This document shows positions 53,111 through 62,781 of a DNA stretch of 64,000 nt, piece by piece. Numbering within the stretch: position 1 is the first letter of the stretch; every line of letters starts with the position of its first letter. The notes beneath the pieces were generated by a model. The model was not told where the DNA came from, ran no database searches, and was given only the letters and a program-made list of their open reading frames with translations. The position numbers and the translations under genes are program-made. Where the stretch lies: positions 124,001-188,000 of the forward strand of contig JAJOZX010002708.1 in assembly GCA_023014485.1 (NCBI GenBank). Direction: 5' to 3'. Origin of the DNA: Bathynomus jamesi (taxonomy: Eukaryota > Arthropoda > Malacostraca > Isopoda > Cirolanidae).

Positions 53111-53529
53111 TACACCCACCCATACCCACGCGCGGGCGCGCACCCCCCCATATATATATATAACCCTTCTGCATATGCTTATTTTTGTATTCCTTCAGTT
53201 TTTGCATCTCTCTGTGGATGAGAGGTTACATTGATATCAAAGGTTGAACTCATTCAGTAAAATTAATTAGTTCTTTTCCCTCAAAAGAAAAGAGGATTAT
53301 TAGTACCATTTTTCATCCATCGAACGAACTAAAATCTAATTGGTAAGAAGCTTTGAAAGGGGCCGTTGCTCCCCTGCTGGAAGACGTGACTAAGAATCTG
53401 AGAGAGAATCATAAATTCATTAAGTTTTTTGTGGTAACTTTAGAGTTTATTTAGTCTTGAAAAATCCGTCGCAGGCATGAAGGAATTGTCAGGGAATCTA
53501 TAAGTAATTTTTGTGTCTTTACAAACATA
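53111..53529. other. Spacer, no gene seen
   Basis: A short (TA)n at 53152-53162; the rest is featureless. Confidence 0.4.
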
Positions 53530-53707
53530 CAGGGTGTGCATAAAATAACGCGAGTGAAGTTCCGATTTGACTGGTTTAAACTAGTTTCAACTTGGTTTTT
53601 AACTCGTAAAAACATTTTTAACCCCCGTTATAAACCTTACTTCACTCGCGTTAACATAATTCAAATCGGATTTGTCTCTTTACTCGCGTTACTTTATACA
53701 CACCCTG
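53530..53707. mobile_element. Mariner-type MITE, 178 bp
   Basis: Ends CAGGGTGTGCATAAAATAAC and complement of CAGGGTGTGTATAAAGTAAC with TA on both sides. The inside repeats ACTCGCGTTA motifs in both orientations. Non-coding. Confidence 0.75.
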
Positions 53708-53816
53708 TATTTCTTATATTTTCGATGTACTTTCTTTGGATATTTTTTCATCGTTCTTTTGCATCAAGTTTTCAGAACCTTTTTCAGCATTGACAAAATT
53801 AATAAAAAAGTGTGTG

Positions 53817-53838
53817 TGGGGGGGGGGGGGGGGGGGGT
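53817..53838. repeat. G-run
   Basis: Around 20 consecutive G beside an A-run; the open frames here are artefacts. Confidence 0.9.
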
Positions 53839-53908
53839 TCTAAATCTGAAGAAAAAATTATTTAAAAAAAAACAATAATTATTCGGAATAAAACAAGAAT
53901 TCACCAAC

Positions 53909-54172
53909 CACAAAGTGCCACTGCTTCGTCTGATCCGTCCTGACACTCTGGCACTCCAGAGCATGTCTCATTTGAGGACAAGCATTGCAGACCGTCTTCG
54001 CAAAGCCACATATCCTCAGAACAACTTTTCCAAGGATGAAATGCGTCTGTTTCACTATCGGAGACCTCGTAAGGAGCAGTGTCATCATACGGGGGAGTTG
54101 GATAGCTGGAGGTAGAAGTGGTACCTTCAGAGGAAAACGGCGTGCCATATATTTGTATTGGGAGAAGAGCAG
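53909..54172 (-). CDS. LDLa exon (first in the window)
   Basis: Minus-strand acceptor TTTTTTATTTTCTTTTACAG is excellent; the exon then reads AALLPIQIYGTPFSSEGTTS, a Ser/Thr/Pro and acidic stretch (YPTPPYDDTAPYEVSDSETD), and the LDLa module CSEDMWLCEDGLQCLSSNET then CSGVPECQDGSDEAVALC. All six cysteines and the C-Q-DGSDE signature are present. Ending at 53909 gives 264 bp, exactly 88 codons and phase 1 at both ends like the other two LDLa exons, but the donor there (G|GTTGGT) is weak; GTGAAT four bases later is an alternative. The apparent signal peptide upstream is intron sequence. The gene is probably secreted or membrane-bound; I cannot name it. Confidence 0.8.
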
Positions 54173-54481
54173 CTGTAAAAGAAAATAAAAAAGTTTTCAA
54201 AGTAAAGGACACTAAACGAAAGTTAATCTTTTATAATAAGGAAGATTTTCACTTTGGTACATTAGTAAATATTAAAATCTAAAACTTTTACATAAAAAGA
54301 GACACCTTAAAACCCATTTTGGTTCCATGGATTATATTTCACTTTATATTAGCCATTAAAATATAAGTATAAAATATGACTACATTTACATCTATTTATT
54401 CTGAAGCTCCTTCAGAATCTCTCTTCTAAAATTAAAGCTCAAATAAAAGTTTGACTGAAGCACGCGAAACATACATACATA

Positions 54482-54487
<6 letters not shown>
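54173..54487. other. Upstream intron of the LDLa gene, no other gene seen
   Basis: AT-rich. The previous exon of the minus-strand gene must lie beyond the window or has not been recognised. Confidence 0.4.

Positions 54488-54532
<45 letters not shown>
54488..54532. repeat. (TA)n microsatellite
   Basis: About 20 TA units next to the pogo-like element; a partner (TA)n lies at 55780-55808. Confidence 0.9.
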
Positions 54533-54771
54533 TAGTCAACTCTCAATAAGTCAAAATTGAAAGGAGAATAAAAAAATTCGACTTATCGAATTGCTTCTTT
54601 TATTAAAGAAAAATCAAATATAACTAACTGTGTCAGTAATAACACATGAATTAGCACTATAGAGTACAATTACGTATTTTAAATACACATTCTAATTATT
54701 GAAAAAAAATTTTTTTAAGGATTTTGACGTTTCTTTATATTACTTTGCCGCTCTACTCAATCTTCTCTATA

Positions 54772-55036
54772 TTATACTACTTTAAAGCTCTACTACATTC
54801 TTCAACATCGGGGTATCCTGCTTGCCTTACCCGTTTACATTTGCCTTGCACAAAATTTGCCTTCTGTAAAAGTGATTCTTTGTTTTTCAAAATGGTCGAA
54901 AGTGTGTTAGGTGGGATACCGCAATATCCTATTTTTTAGTTGGCGTTGGCACAGTCTTCAATTGCTTTTATCACGTCAAGTTTGTCATGTATTGATAGTG
55001 TGGTTAGCTTGCATTTACTCCTTGTGCCAAGACGCA
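54772..55036 (-). pseudogene. Pogo/CENP-B-type HTH fragment
   Basis: The minus strand reads KCKLTTLSIHDKLDVIKAIE, DCANAN, a stop, GYCGIPPNTLSTILKNKESL then CKRVRQAGYPDVEEC. The K-x-x-x-LT-x-x-x-K-x-x-IIxxIE ... GIP-x-STLS-x-ILKNK-x-x-I pattern is the CENP-B N-terminal (pogo) DNA-binding domain followed by the start of the second HTH. No DDE domain remains. Confidence 0.75.
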
Positions 55037-55048
55037 ATACACAGTATA

Positions 55049-55451
55049 CAGTGGCGGATTATCACTGAGGCTATTGAAGCTGAAATCTCAGGCTCCCATG
55101 CTTGAGGGGCCCCCCAATCAACTGAGTTTCGATGATATAATTCGAGATTTCGCAAACTTCTGTGATTAAATATGACAGAGTACACAAACTGACAAATTCC
55201 CTGTTTTATTTTATGTTTTATAGGCCCTAAAGTAAAGTGTGTTTAATACTGTTTGGTTTTGGCAAACAGCAAAATACACTGTGTTAAGGGTCTTTTAAGT
55301 CTCTTTCTCAATTAGCCTGAGCATCGTACGTATAATTCGTGTAAATGTACTATGTACTGTATATGTACATGTATTGTTAATAAAAAGTTATAGAAAAAGG
55401 CCCCCATATTCTTCATTGCCCTGGGGCTCCGAGGTTTCTTAATCCGCTTTG
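55049..55451. mobile_element. hAT-type MITE, 8-bp TSD, inside the pogo element
   Basis: Left end CAGTGGCGGATTATCACTGA and right end complement of CAAAGCGGATTAAGAAACCT, flanked by the exact duplication ACAGTATA (55041-55048, 55452-55459). 403 bp. Frames inside it are not genes. Confidence 0.75.
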
Positions 55452-55773
55452 ACAGTATACAAGACAAAGAACAAACATAGATTGCCACGCCCAAATGTTG
55501 GGAGTTTTAACTAATTTATAATGAGCAAATGGAAGCCGGCAGGGTGGCAGCATTAAATATGTTACTGCGCAGAACGCCCCCGCAGGTGGGAGGAGCATAC
55601 GAAAGATGTTGCCTGGAAATCATTTGGCGTCATGCTAGAATTTTATTCGAGTTAACGAGAATAAATTTTGCTACTTCGAGTTATAAAGAGTAAAAAGTAC
55701 ATTGTATAGGTACACGATTTATCGGGAAATGAGTTAATTTCGAGTTAAAGAGAAATTCAAGTTATTGAGGTTC

Positions 55774-55808
<35 letters not shown>

Positions 55809-55816
<8 letters not shown>

Positions 55817-56062
55817 CCGTGCATGGAACAAGTAACTCTTCTGGGAAAATTAAATCCACTATAGTCCGAATAAGTAATGGTAAATGACAAACACTACAGT
55901 TCTTTCTTTTGAAAAAGAAGAAAAAAATTTTAGTGTTTGTCATTTACCATTACTTATTTGGATTGTAGTGGATTTAATTTTCCTTGAAGAGTTCCTTGTT
56001 CCATGCACGGTCTGTGTAGTGTGTATAACATAAAAGTTTCTCAGGAGACCATTCTGAGTTTT
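55809..56062. mobile_element. CAGACCGTGCATGG family, hairpin copy
   Basis: ACACAGACCGTGCATGGAAC at 55809 is mirrored by its complement ending near 56016, with arms of about 100 bp that pair through AAATCCACTATAGTCCGAAT and AAATGACAAACACTA. It is followed by a tail AAAGTTTCTCAGGAGACCAT. Confidence 0.7.
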
Positions 56063-56140
56063 AGCATATATACACAGTTAACTCTCTATAAATTTCGTGC
56101 GTCGTTTCAGTCAAGCTTATATGATATTTTATCTTTAAAA

Positions 56141-56177
<37 letters not shown>
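56141..56177. repeat. (TA)n microsatellite
   Basis: About 18 TA units 5' of the hAT MITE. Confidence 0.9.
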
Positions 56178-56180
<3 letters not shown>

Positions 56181-56184
56181 TAAT

Positions 56185-56398
56185 CAGAGCTGGGCATTTG
56201 CGGCATATTTTGCGGTACTGCGGTACTTGCGGTACCACCGCACTACCACCCCGGGCCCCCATAACGCAGTACCGCAAAGGATCGCTGAAAGTACCGCAGT
56301 ACCGCTACCGCATTCAAATTTCCGCGTACCGGTTTGGTACCGGTTTGGTAGTGCAGCAGTACCGCAGTACCGCAATATGCCGCAAGTGCCCAGCTCTG
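56185..56398. mobile_element. hAT-type MITE, 214 bp
   Basis: Ends CAGAGCTGGGCATTTGCGGC and complement of CAGAGCTGGGCACTTGCGGC; the interior is arrays of GCGGTACTGCGGTAC in both orientations. It shares the first 12 bp with the 34.4-kb hAT. No clean TSD. Confidence 0.7.
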
Positions 56399-56459
56399 TA
56401 TAATAATATAGTGTCACATTTGAGAGCCTTCTCGAGCTATGTCGCAACCACATCGTAAC

Positions 56460-56660
56460 ACAGCTCAGTTTCCCATTAGATCAACAAGGTTAAGAGACGT
56501 TGAGTTTGTTGTTCATTATTTGGATGGGTGATCGCCTTCTGCGTTCAGATAATGTACCGATCAGTGGTTCGAATCTTGCGTAAAGCCGTTGGTCCCTTCC
56601 ATCATATGACATTTGTCGTTACAAAGGAAACTAAACAACTCCAGACATTATAGCTTCATA
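56460..56660 (+). mobile_element. 5S rRNA-derived SINE
   Basis: CAAGGTTAAGAGACGTTGAG, then TTCATTATTTGGATGGGTGA and TCGCCTTCTGCG match the 5S rRNA internal promoter region (5S: ...TTAAGCAACGT...TACTTGGATGGGTGACCGCC). It is too diverged and lacks the 5S termini, so it is a SINE head rather than a 5S gene. The tail TTACAAAGGAAACTAAACAA resembles that of the SINE at 21.2-21.5 kb. Confidence 0.65.
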
Positions 56661-57404
56661 AAACACTTGCCCAAGACATTAATATTTCTAGGTCATAATA
56701 GAAAGATTTCCACATAATAATAAAACTAGAAATGTAGAAGAAAAGAGAGCAAATAAAAATCAAGATACAACAGTATCTCTAAGAACGAGGTTTATAAAAA
56801 TTATTTGTAATCATAAATGGTAAACACAAGAAATATAGACGAGCAACTACGTGTTCAATTAACGTTGTACACTAAATAAAAGAATATGTAATGGAAAATA
56901 AATCCCATAATCCAATTGGCTAATTTAAAAATCTCTTTTACAAATACTTCATCAGCCACCAATAAGAGATGTTCTCCCAAGGCGGCAAAATTTGATTGGT
57001 CTTTAAATAAGAGTTTCCACAATCACACCAATTAAATTTTATAATTGCTATTATGGCAACATTTCTTTGAACCGTTTATGTATGCATTATGATTCAATGT
57101 TGATGTCCGCGTACACTTTATTACATCCAATTTTCCCAAAAGATGAACTTTGTAAAGGCAAGGAAGAAACCGTTTAAAATAAAGTCTCTGTCTAATTGAC
57201 AAATTAAGCAGAGACAAATTTAACGGAAAAATAAGAATTCTTAGTTGAAAAACAAGTCGAAATTTGAATAATTTATTTTACGGCTGAACATTTTTCTTCG
57301 GGTAAAAATCAGAAAATGCATATTTTAAACCACGATTCCTTTATGTTTCATGTTTAAAATTAAGATTGAAAATTATGACGAATTCCTTTAGTTCAATATA
57401 TCCT
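56661..57404. other. Spacer, no gene seen
   Basis: AT-rich DNA with no recognised gene or repeat. Confidence 0.4.
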
Positions 57405-57456
57405 CATCTTGCGTGGAATGTTCTTCTATTCAAGCGTCGTTCTTTACGTTAATTAT
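57405..57456. repeat. Single diverged arm of the 0.8-kb fold-back
   Basis: CCTCATCTTGCGTGGAATGT, TCTTCTATTCAAGCGTCGTT and CTTTACGTTAAT match the right arm at 979-1038 with several substitutions. It is followed by TATATATATTA repeats to about 57506. No second arm is seen. Confidence 0.65.
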
Positions 57457-57506
57457 ATATATATTATATATATATATATATTATATATATATATTATATA
57501 TATATT

Positions 57507-57680
57507 AACAAGAGGAGTGTCAATGAAGTGAAAAAAAATGGTCTTGTAAAAACTAAAAAAAAAAAACCTTCATGGTATTGGCAGAGCTGTTGTTAGGCAT
57601 TATTGCGCCCTGAGCAAATTCCACGACCTGAACCACCCATCCACCCTGTATTTATTTAATGATTCACTTATTTATTTATT
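57507..57680. other. Short spacer
   Basis: Nothing recognised between the TA-rich block and the mariner terminus. Confidence 0.4.
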
Positions 57681-57689
57681 TACGAGGGC

Positions 57690-58454
57690 CACTCAATATA
57701 TTTTGCCCCACCTTTTTTTTTTTTTCCAAGTTTCCTTGTAAGTTCCAGAAATTTTGTACACAAGTAGTTACATACCTTTTTTACAAGTTTTTATTTTTAT
57801 ACATAGTCTCCATCCTTTTCTACGACTTTCCTCCACCTCGAAACAAGGACCTTTATTCCTTGCTGGTAAAAGACCGCTGGGTTCCGCTGGAGACACCTCT
57901 TAACCTCCTCAACAACCTCATCGTCACTCTGAAACTTTCTTCCACGAATAGCATCCTTCATTGGCCCAAACAATGGAAGTCTGAAGGTGCCAGATCCGGG
58001 GTGTATGGAGGGTGGAGTAACACAGTGAAGCGCATTTTTGTGATGGCCTCTCTTGTTTGCAAACTGTTGTGTGGTCTTGCGTTATCGTGCAAAAGAAGGA
58101 CGTCTTCCAGTTTTCTCTCCGGTCGAACTCGCTTTATACTTTTCTGGTCTCTGTAGGGTAGCAATATATGCCTCTGAGTTGATTGTTTGTCCTTTCTTCA
58201 TAATGTCCACCAAAATCACCCCTTTCATGTACCAAAAGATGGTGGCCATAACCTTTCGTGCAGATGGAGCCATTTTGAACTTTTTCTTGCGTGGGGAGTC
58301 TGCGTGATGCCACTCCATGGACTGGCGTTTTGTTTCAGGTTCAAAGTGGTGTACCCAAGTCTCATTCCCAGTCACAGTTCGTGAAAGGAAGTCATCCCCT
58401 TCTGTCTCGTATCGAACCAACGACTCAGAAACAATTTCTTTTCTTTGGGCTTTG
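57690..58454 (-). pseudogene. Mariner transposase, catalytic part
   Basis: After the LTR: KAQRKEIVSES, LVRYETEGDDFLSRTVTG, the first catalytic block as NETWVHHFEPETKRQS (the usual Asp of GDETW is Asn), PRKKKFKMAPSARKVMATIF, then VLLLHDNARPH (second Asp kept) and HPPYTPDLAPSDFH (third Asp kept), followed by a degraded C-terminus. The DNA terminus follows at 57682. Frame breaks near 58160 and 57958 and the Asp to Asn change make it inactive. Confidence 0.8.
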
Positions 58455-59406
58455 TGTGGGAATTATTTCCCACAGTATTTAAATTTATATCGTGTAAAAT
58501 TAGATATACTGTATACACTATTTCTAATCCAAGAGAACGCTCCATTGAAGAATGACGTGTGACATTTGTAGGCTCCGCCCATCGTGCGCCATCTTGAATC
58601 TGGGAGCTCGTAGTTGTAAAAAAATTATTGTCACTTGTTCCTCAGTTTTGCTGCCGTAAGGTTGTGCTCTGCTTAGATTGCAATTGATTCTCTTTGAAAT
58701 CTTAAACGTTTAACTTAGTTTAAATCTCTTTTGAAAGGAGTGTTCACAACCTTGTTTAGGCTACTATTGCCACTAGTTCTCCTAGTTTAATCTTGAGTTG
58801 TTTGTTCTATTTCGGACCCAGGAGCCATTTTGCTCCTTGTGTATATATTGTAAATATTTTAAATTGGGCTATAAACATAATTATTTAGATAAGCGGTAAT
58901 ATTTCTATTAAATTTAAGTTAAGTTTTGATCGCTGACGATAATTTACCTTAAGTATTACCGTGGGATTAAACTGATCGTTACGTATTAGGTTACGTAACC
59001 CCCCTCTTGTCTGCTCTGTGGGTTTGAGGAGTCCTTGGAATTAATAATTTCGATTCCTCCTATCCCCGGAGTGGATTTAAGAGTAGGTCTAGGAGTGGTT
59101 AACTTGCTGGCCATTATTTACTCGATCAGAGTCATTCAGACTCAGTCGAGTTTAACTTGGGTATGGCTTGGGTCGAGGTGGTGATTGGCCTCAAGAACTT
59201 CGTTACTCGAAGAGCTATCACCCTTCGATTCTGTGGCTGTTAATCCGAGGTTTGGTTCAGGGAGTTCCACCCAGGCCCTAAGTCGCTCATTTTGTGTGGG
59301 ACCTCCAAACTTCTCCGAACTGCAGTTGAGGCCAGAGCGCGTCTCGATTGAAGGCTGATTAATCCTGGCAATTGAGTCAGGGTAGGTAGCCCCTCGAGTC
59401 CCCACA
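58455..59406. mobile_element. Solo LTR, 952 bp, 5-bp TSD
   Basis: Begins TGTGGGAATTATTTCCCACA and ends CTCGAGTCCCCACA, so TG...CA with short inverted ends TGTGGG/CCCACA. The exact 5-bp duplication CTTTG (58450-58454 and 59407-59411) flanks it, and removing the LTR joins the mariner frame (EDHK-AQRK). No internal retroelement genes remain, as expected after LTR recombination. The frame at 59142-59405 is inside the LTR and has no recognisable product. LTR superfamily unknown. Confidence 0.85.
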
Positions 59407-59713
59407 CTTTGTGATCTTCAGTCAGTTCGCGAGTAACAAACCGTGAACACACTTTTGAGTATCCCACTTGCTGAATTATCGTATTCACACTTCCTTCCCT
59501 AATTCGTAGCTCCAGTGATAGCTCCTTGTATGTGACGCGCCGATTTGATGGAATGATGCTGTTAGCACGCTTCACAGTGTGAGATGTCACAGCCGATGCC
59601 GGGCGACCGCTGCGTGGCTCATCATCGATGCTGGCTCTCCCTCTCTGCAATGATCTCGCGCGTTTTGACCAGGGCCCATATAAATACAGTTCTATTGTTC
59701 TGCGTATTAACAA
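59407..59713 (-). pseudogene. Mariner transposase, N-terminal part
   Basis: Reads GRASIDDEPRSGRPASAVTS, RVTYKELSLELRIREGSVNT and IIQQVGYSKVCSRFVTRELT, up to EDHK where the LTR interrupts. This is the second HTH and the conserved WVPR(x)LT-type motif region (here FVTRELT) of mariner transposases. Upstream of GRASIDDEPRSG the frame is decayed. Confidence 0.8.
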
Positions 59714-59775
59714 TCATATCAGCCAAGACAAATGTCCCTTGTGCACTCAAAAAGGTTTCAACAATTGTTTAAACT

Positions 59776-59857
59776 CGGTAGAATTTATTTTTTTAGTTAG
59801 AATCATTGCTCCAACTTCTGTTGCTTAACCTTCAAATACTAGAGTGGGTACTAGACT

Positions 59858-59898
<41 letters not shown>

Positions 59899-60637
59899 TG
59901 TTTCACAACCGGTCTGCCATACTTTGGGGGTGATTTGGTGGGTGATATTGAGTAAAAAAGTTAATACAACATAGATGCTATTTCCAACCGTTGCGGAACT
60001 ACGGACGTTTTAAGATGTGCAAACAACAAATCCCTACTTGTGTGTAATTCGATAAATGGTAGCACTGGTGGTAGTTTCAGTTGACGAAGTTATCACTACT
60101 AATCCTCAGTTTTTCTTTCAGTTGGTTCTGATCTGTGGTACGAGAAACTGTGTTGTTAATATTCGTCTTTTCACCCGCTCACGCGCGGTTAAAACAGTAT
60201 AATATATTGAATTGCCATTCAAAACTGACTTAGAAAATATATATTTTGTTGTGCAAATTTGTTCAAATGTACTTTTTTTAATAAAATATATTTCCTGTTT
60301 TGGCTATAATGTACTTTTTTTCCTAAAATATTTTTCCTGATTGGGCTATTTTTTCGCTACTCTGCGACTTAACTAGTTTATTGGTTTTTGTTCTGGCTAT
60401 TTTTTTTTCTAATTGGATTCAGTTTGGTGGTGCCTGTGATAAAATTATGACGTGTCGTTCGTGTGATTTCGACTTTGAGAAATTAATTCGTATTGTGCCC
60501 TAGATGAAGACAAAGGATTGGATGTTTTTATCAATTACGGCGTTATTCTCTCATCCTTAACTTGCCCGGAATGTGACAGTGAGTGCCTAATACGAAAAGA
60601 TCAGAAGATATTTAGGTAAAATAACCAATATTAACCT
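59776..60637. other. Spacer with (TA)n, no gene seen
   Basis: (TA)n at 59861-59895, followed by a TATGGTGTTTCACAACCGGT string that may be a single transposon end. The rest is T-rich and featureless. Confidence 0.45.
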
Positions 60638-60835
60638 GTTAGGTTAATTGAATGCCCGGTTAGGTTAATTGAATGCCCGGTTAGGTTAATTGAATGCCCG
60701 GTTAGGTCGACTGAATGCCCGGTTAGGTCGACTGAATGCCTGGTTAGGTCGACTGAATGCCTGGTTAGGTCGACTGAATGCCCGGTTAGGTCGACTGAAT
60801 GCCCGGTTAGGTCAACTGCACGCCCTTGATGATTG
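60638..60835. repeat. 21-bp minisatellite, about nine units
   Basis: Units GGTTAGGTCGACTGAATGCCC with variants (TTAATT for CGACT; TGG for CGG). The length is a multiple of three, so the minus frame reads a repeating DLTGHSV; this is not evidence of a gene. The last unit and flank CACGCCCTTGATGATTG, then TTAGGTTAAGTCGTGATATT, match the fold-back at 6.6-7.2 kb in reverse. Confidence 0.85.
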
Positions 60836-60882
60836 ATTAGGTTAAGTCGTGATATTTTCGTTAGTTTAAACGAAAATGACGA

Positions 60883-61056
60883 GAGCAAACTTTTCTGGTT
60901 AATTTTGAGGTGTTTTGTACGAAACTGCCATCCGTTTCCTGTGCAAATACGTAGTTTTCGAGATGACGATACCTCGAAAACTACGCATTTACACAGGAAA
61001 CGGAGGGCAGATTCGTGCAAAACACCTCAAAATTGACCAGAAAAGTTTGTTCTCAC
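60883..61056. repeat. Hairpin beside the minisatellite
   Basis: GAGAGCAAACTTTTCTGGTT at 60883 pairs with the complement near 61056, with arms of about 83 bp meeting near 60966 (CTCGAAAACTACG). A few mismatches. Non-coding. Confidence 0.7.
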
Positions 61057-61079
61057 CATAAAAACTTGACTTACTTGAC

Positions 61080-61482
61080 TTAAGTCCCTTCTGACCGTTG
61101 TCAGGTGGGGTCCTTCATAACGGTGCGCCGGTATCTCCGCCACGCAGCCCGATCTCTTGCCAAATTCGTCATCTCTCTCACTGGGAGTCGTGCATTCGAG
61201 TTCCTCAAGCTTCGCCACCATGTTGTTCTAGGTCTTCCCTTTGGTCTGTTACCGTGCATTCGTCCGTATAGTACGGTCCTCGGCCATCTTCCCGCATCCA
61301 TTCTTTCGACATTGTCCATACCATCTCCTCTGTATGTCATTCACTCTCCACGATGTTCTGATCCAGCTCGGCCATCTCCCGCACTCTTTCATTACTTATT
61401 CTCTGTTCCCACCTTACATTTAGTATCCTCGTAAGGCAGTACATTTCAAATGCCAGCAATTTACGTTCTTCTTTCCGTTTCA
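61080..61482 (-). pseudogene. RTE-like LINE, ORF C-terminus
   Basis: The minus strand at 61340-61101 reads MDNVERMDAGRWPRTVLYGR, RPKGRPRTTWWRSLRNSNAR and LARDRAAWRRYRR, the RPRGRP...W ... LAxDRxxWR C-terminal signature seen in RTE-like LINE proteins. It follows the RT block after frame changes around 61480. Confidence 0.7.
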
Positions 61483-62780
61483 TCACCCAACGTTCCGCTC
61501 CATACAATACAGTAGGTACAGTATTACTACGCTATTCATGAGTCGGAACTTCAATTTGCGCGAGCTGGATTGGTCCCTCCATACTTTTGTCAGTTTCCTG
61601 AATGCGACATGTCCGAGTCCGATTCTATTTCTTGTCATATTATACGAGCCGGCATCCTCGGTATAATATACACCCAGATATTTAAAGCAAGTCGCCTGCT
61701 CAATCTCTCCTGTGGCCAGCTCTATACGAATATCTCCCCTTCTCCTGCCTATCTTCATTACCTTTGTTTTATTTGCATTGATGACAAGTTTATACTTTGC
61801 ACATACTATCTCAAATCTTCTCACCATTCCCTGCAGTTGATTGACGGAATCTGCCATCAACACAATTTCGTCGGCGTATCTCAGATTGGTGATGCGCTCT
61901 CCACCCACCAATATACCATCCTCACAACCGTCCAGGGCCTCCCTCATCACTCTTTCCAAATACAGATTGAACAGATGAGGGGAGAGCGGGCATCCCTGCA
62001 TCACTCCACATTTCGTGTGGAAACTTTCTGTGACCGTTGGTCCCTTGCTTACCACCGCGCTAGTTGACTCATACAGTCTGCTGATCAAACATACCAAATC
62101 ATCCTCGAAACCGTAAGCCCGCAACACCGCCACCATCGCCTCTCTCCAAACCGAATCAAACGCTTGTTTGAAATCCACAAATACACAGAAGACGTCCCTT
62201 CCTAACTCCCACCTCTTTTCCACGATCTGGCTAAAGGTGAAGATCTGGTCGATCGTTCCTCTGCCAGCTCTAAAGCCGGCCTGTTCTTCTGTTAGTATTT
62301 CCTCTTCTCTATTGCCAAATCTCCGTTGAATAATCCTGGCTAAAGCTTTGTACGCATGCGGGAGCAAACTTATGGGTCGGTAATTACCGCAATCAGTCAC
62401 GTCTCCTTTCTTGTGGATCGGCACAATAACCGCCCGACCCCACTCCTGAGGGAAGACTCCCTCAGTCAGTCCCCTCTGGAACAGCTTTGTGAGCCACTCC
62501 ACCGTCGCGTCTCCACCCGCGTCTAACAGCTCCTGCACCACTCCATCACTCCATCTGCCCCGGGAGCTTTATCCCTCGCCATCTGTTGTATGCTGCTTCT
62601 CACCTCCACTTGCAACACTTCTGGTGTATCTATCCGCTCTGCATTCTGTCTCTGCAGCTCCAGGAAGTTTAGAAGACTAAATCCTCCTCTGGTCCTCTGT
62701 AAAGCCTCTGGTAGTGTCTCTTCCACACTTCTCTCACCTTCTCCTCGTTTGAAACCTTTTCACCATCCGCATTTCTTACT
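61483..62780 (-). pseudogene. RTE-like LINE, reverse transcriptase part
   Basis: From 62726: ALQRTRGGFSLLNFLELQRQ and ARDKAPGADGV, a frameshift near 62530, then a 352-codon run: AVIVPIHKKGDVTDCGNYRP, EEQAGFRAGRGTIDQIFTFS, VFCVFVDFKQAFDSVWREAM (RT block with catalytic Asp), CGVMQGCPLSPHLFNLYLER, and the second catalytic motif as YADE instead of YADD (about 61875). After that INANKTKVMKIGRRRG and TCFKYLGVYYTEDAGSYN. Loss of one YADD Asp would abolish polymerisation, and the frame breaks confirm a dead but young-looking copy. Confidence 0.85.
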
Positions 62781-62781
62781 G

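Larger units (their letters stand above)
54533..55779 (-). mobile_element. Pogo-like element with nested hAT MITE
   Basis: Left AGTCAACTCTCAATAAGTCA and right complement of AAGTCGAACCTCAATAACTT, the style of pogo/Tigger ends, with ATAAGTCGAAT/TTCGAGTTA motifs recurring near both termini. Contains an N-terminal pogo-type transposase fragment on the minus strand and a later hAT-type insertion. Confidence 0.65.
57681..59775 (-). mobile_element. Mariner (DD34D type) split by a solo LTR
   Basis: The right terminus on the minus strand is at about 57682 (ACGAGGGCCACTCAATATAT), a mariner-style end next to TA. The transposase gene runs on the minus strand in two blocks, 59713-59407 and 58454-57690, separated by a 952-bp LTR. 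The other terminus was not found; it should lie near 59.8 kb before (TA)n. Confidence 0.75.

Noticed and set aside
54173..54212. A signal peptide in front of the 54-kb LDLa exon
   Set aside because: The hydrophobic stretch is translated polypyrimidine tract and acceptor site of an intron and would need a GTG start.
56460..56580. A 5S rRNA gene
   Set aside because: Only the internal promoter region resembles 5S rRNA; ends and stems are lost.
59142..59405. An 87-codon gene
   Set aside because: It lies wholly within the solo LTR, ends at its border and has no recognisable product.
60631..61020. A 129-residue protein with DLTGHSV repeats
   Set aside because: It is the translation of a 21-bp minisatellite plus one arm of a hairpin.
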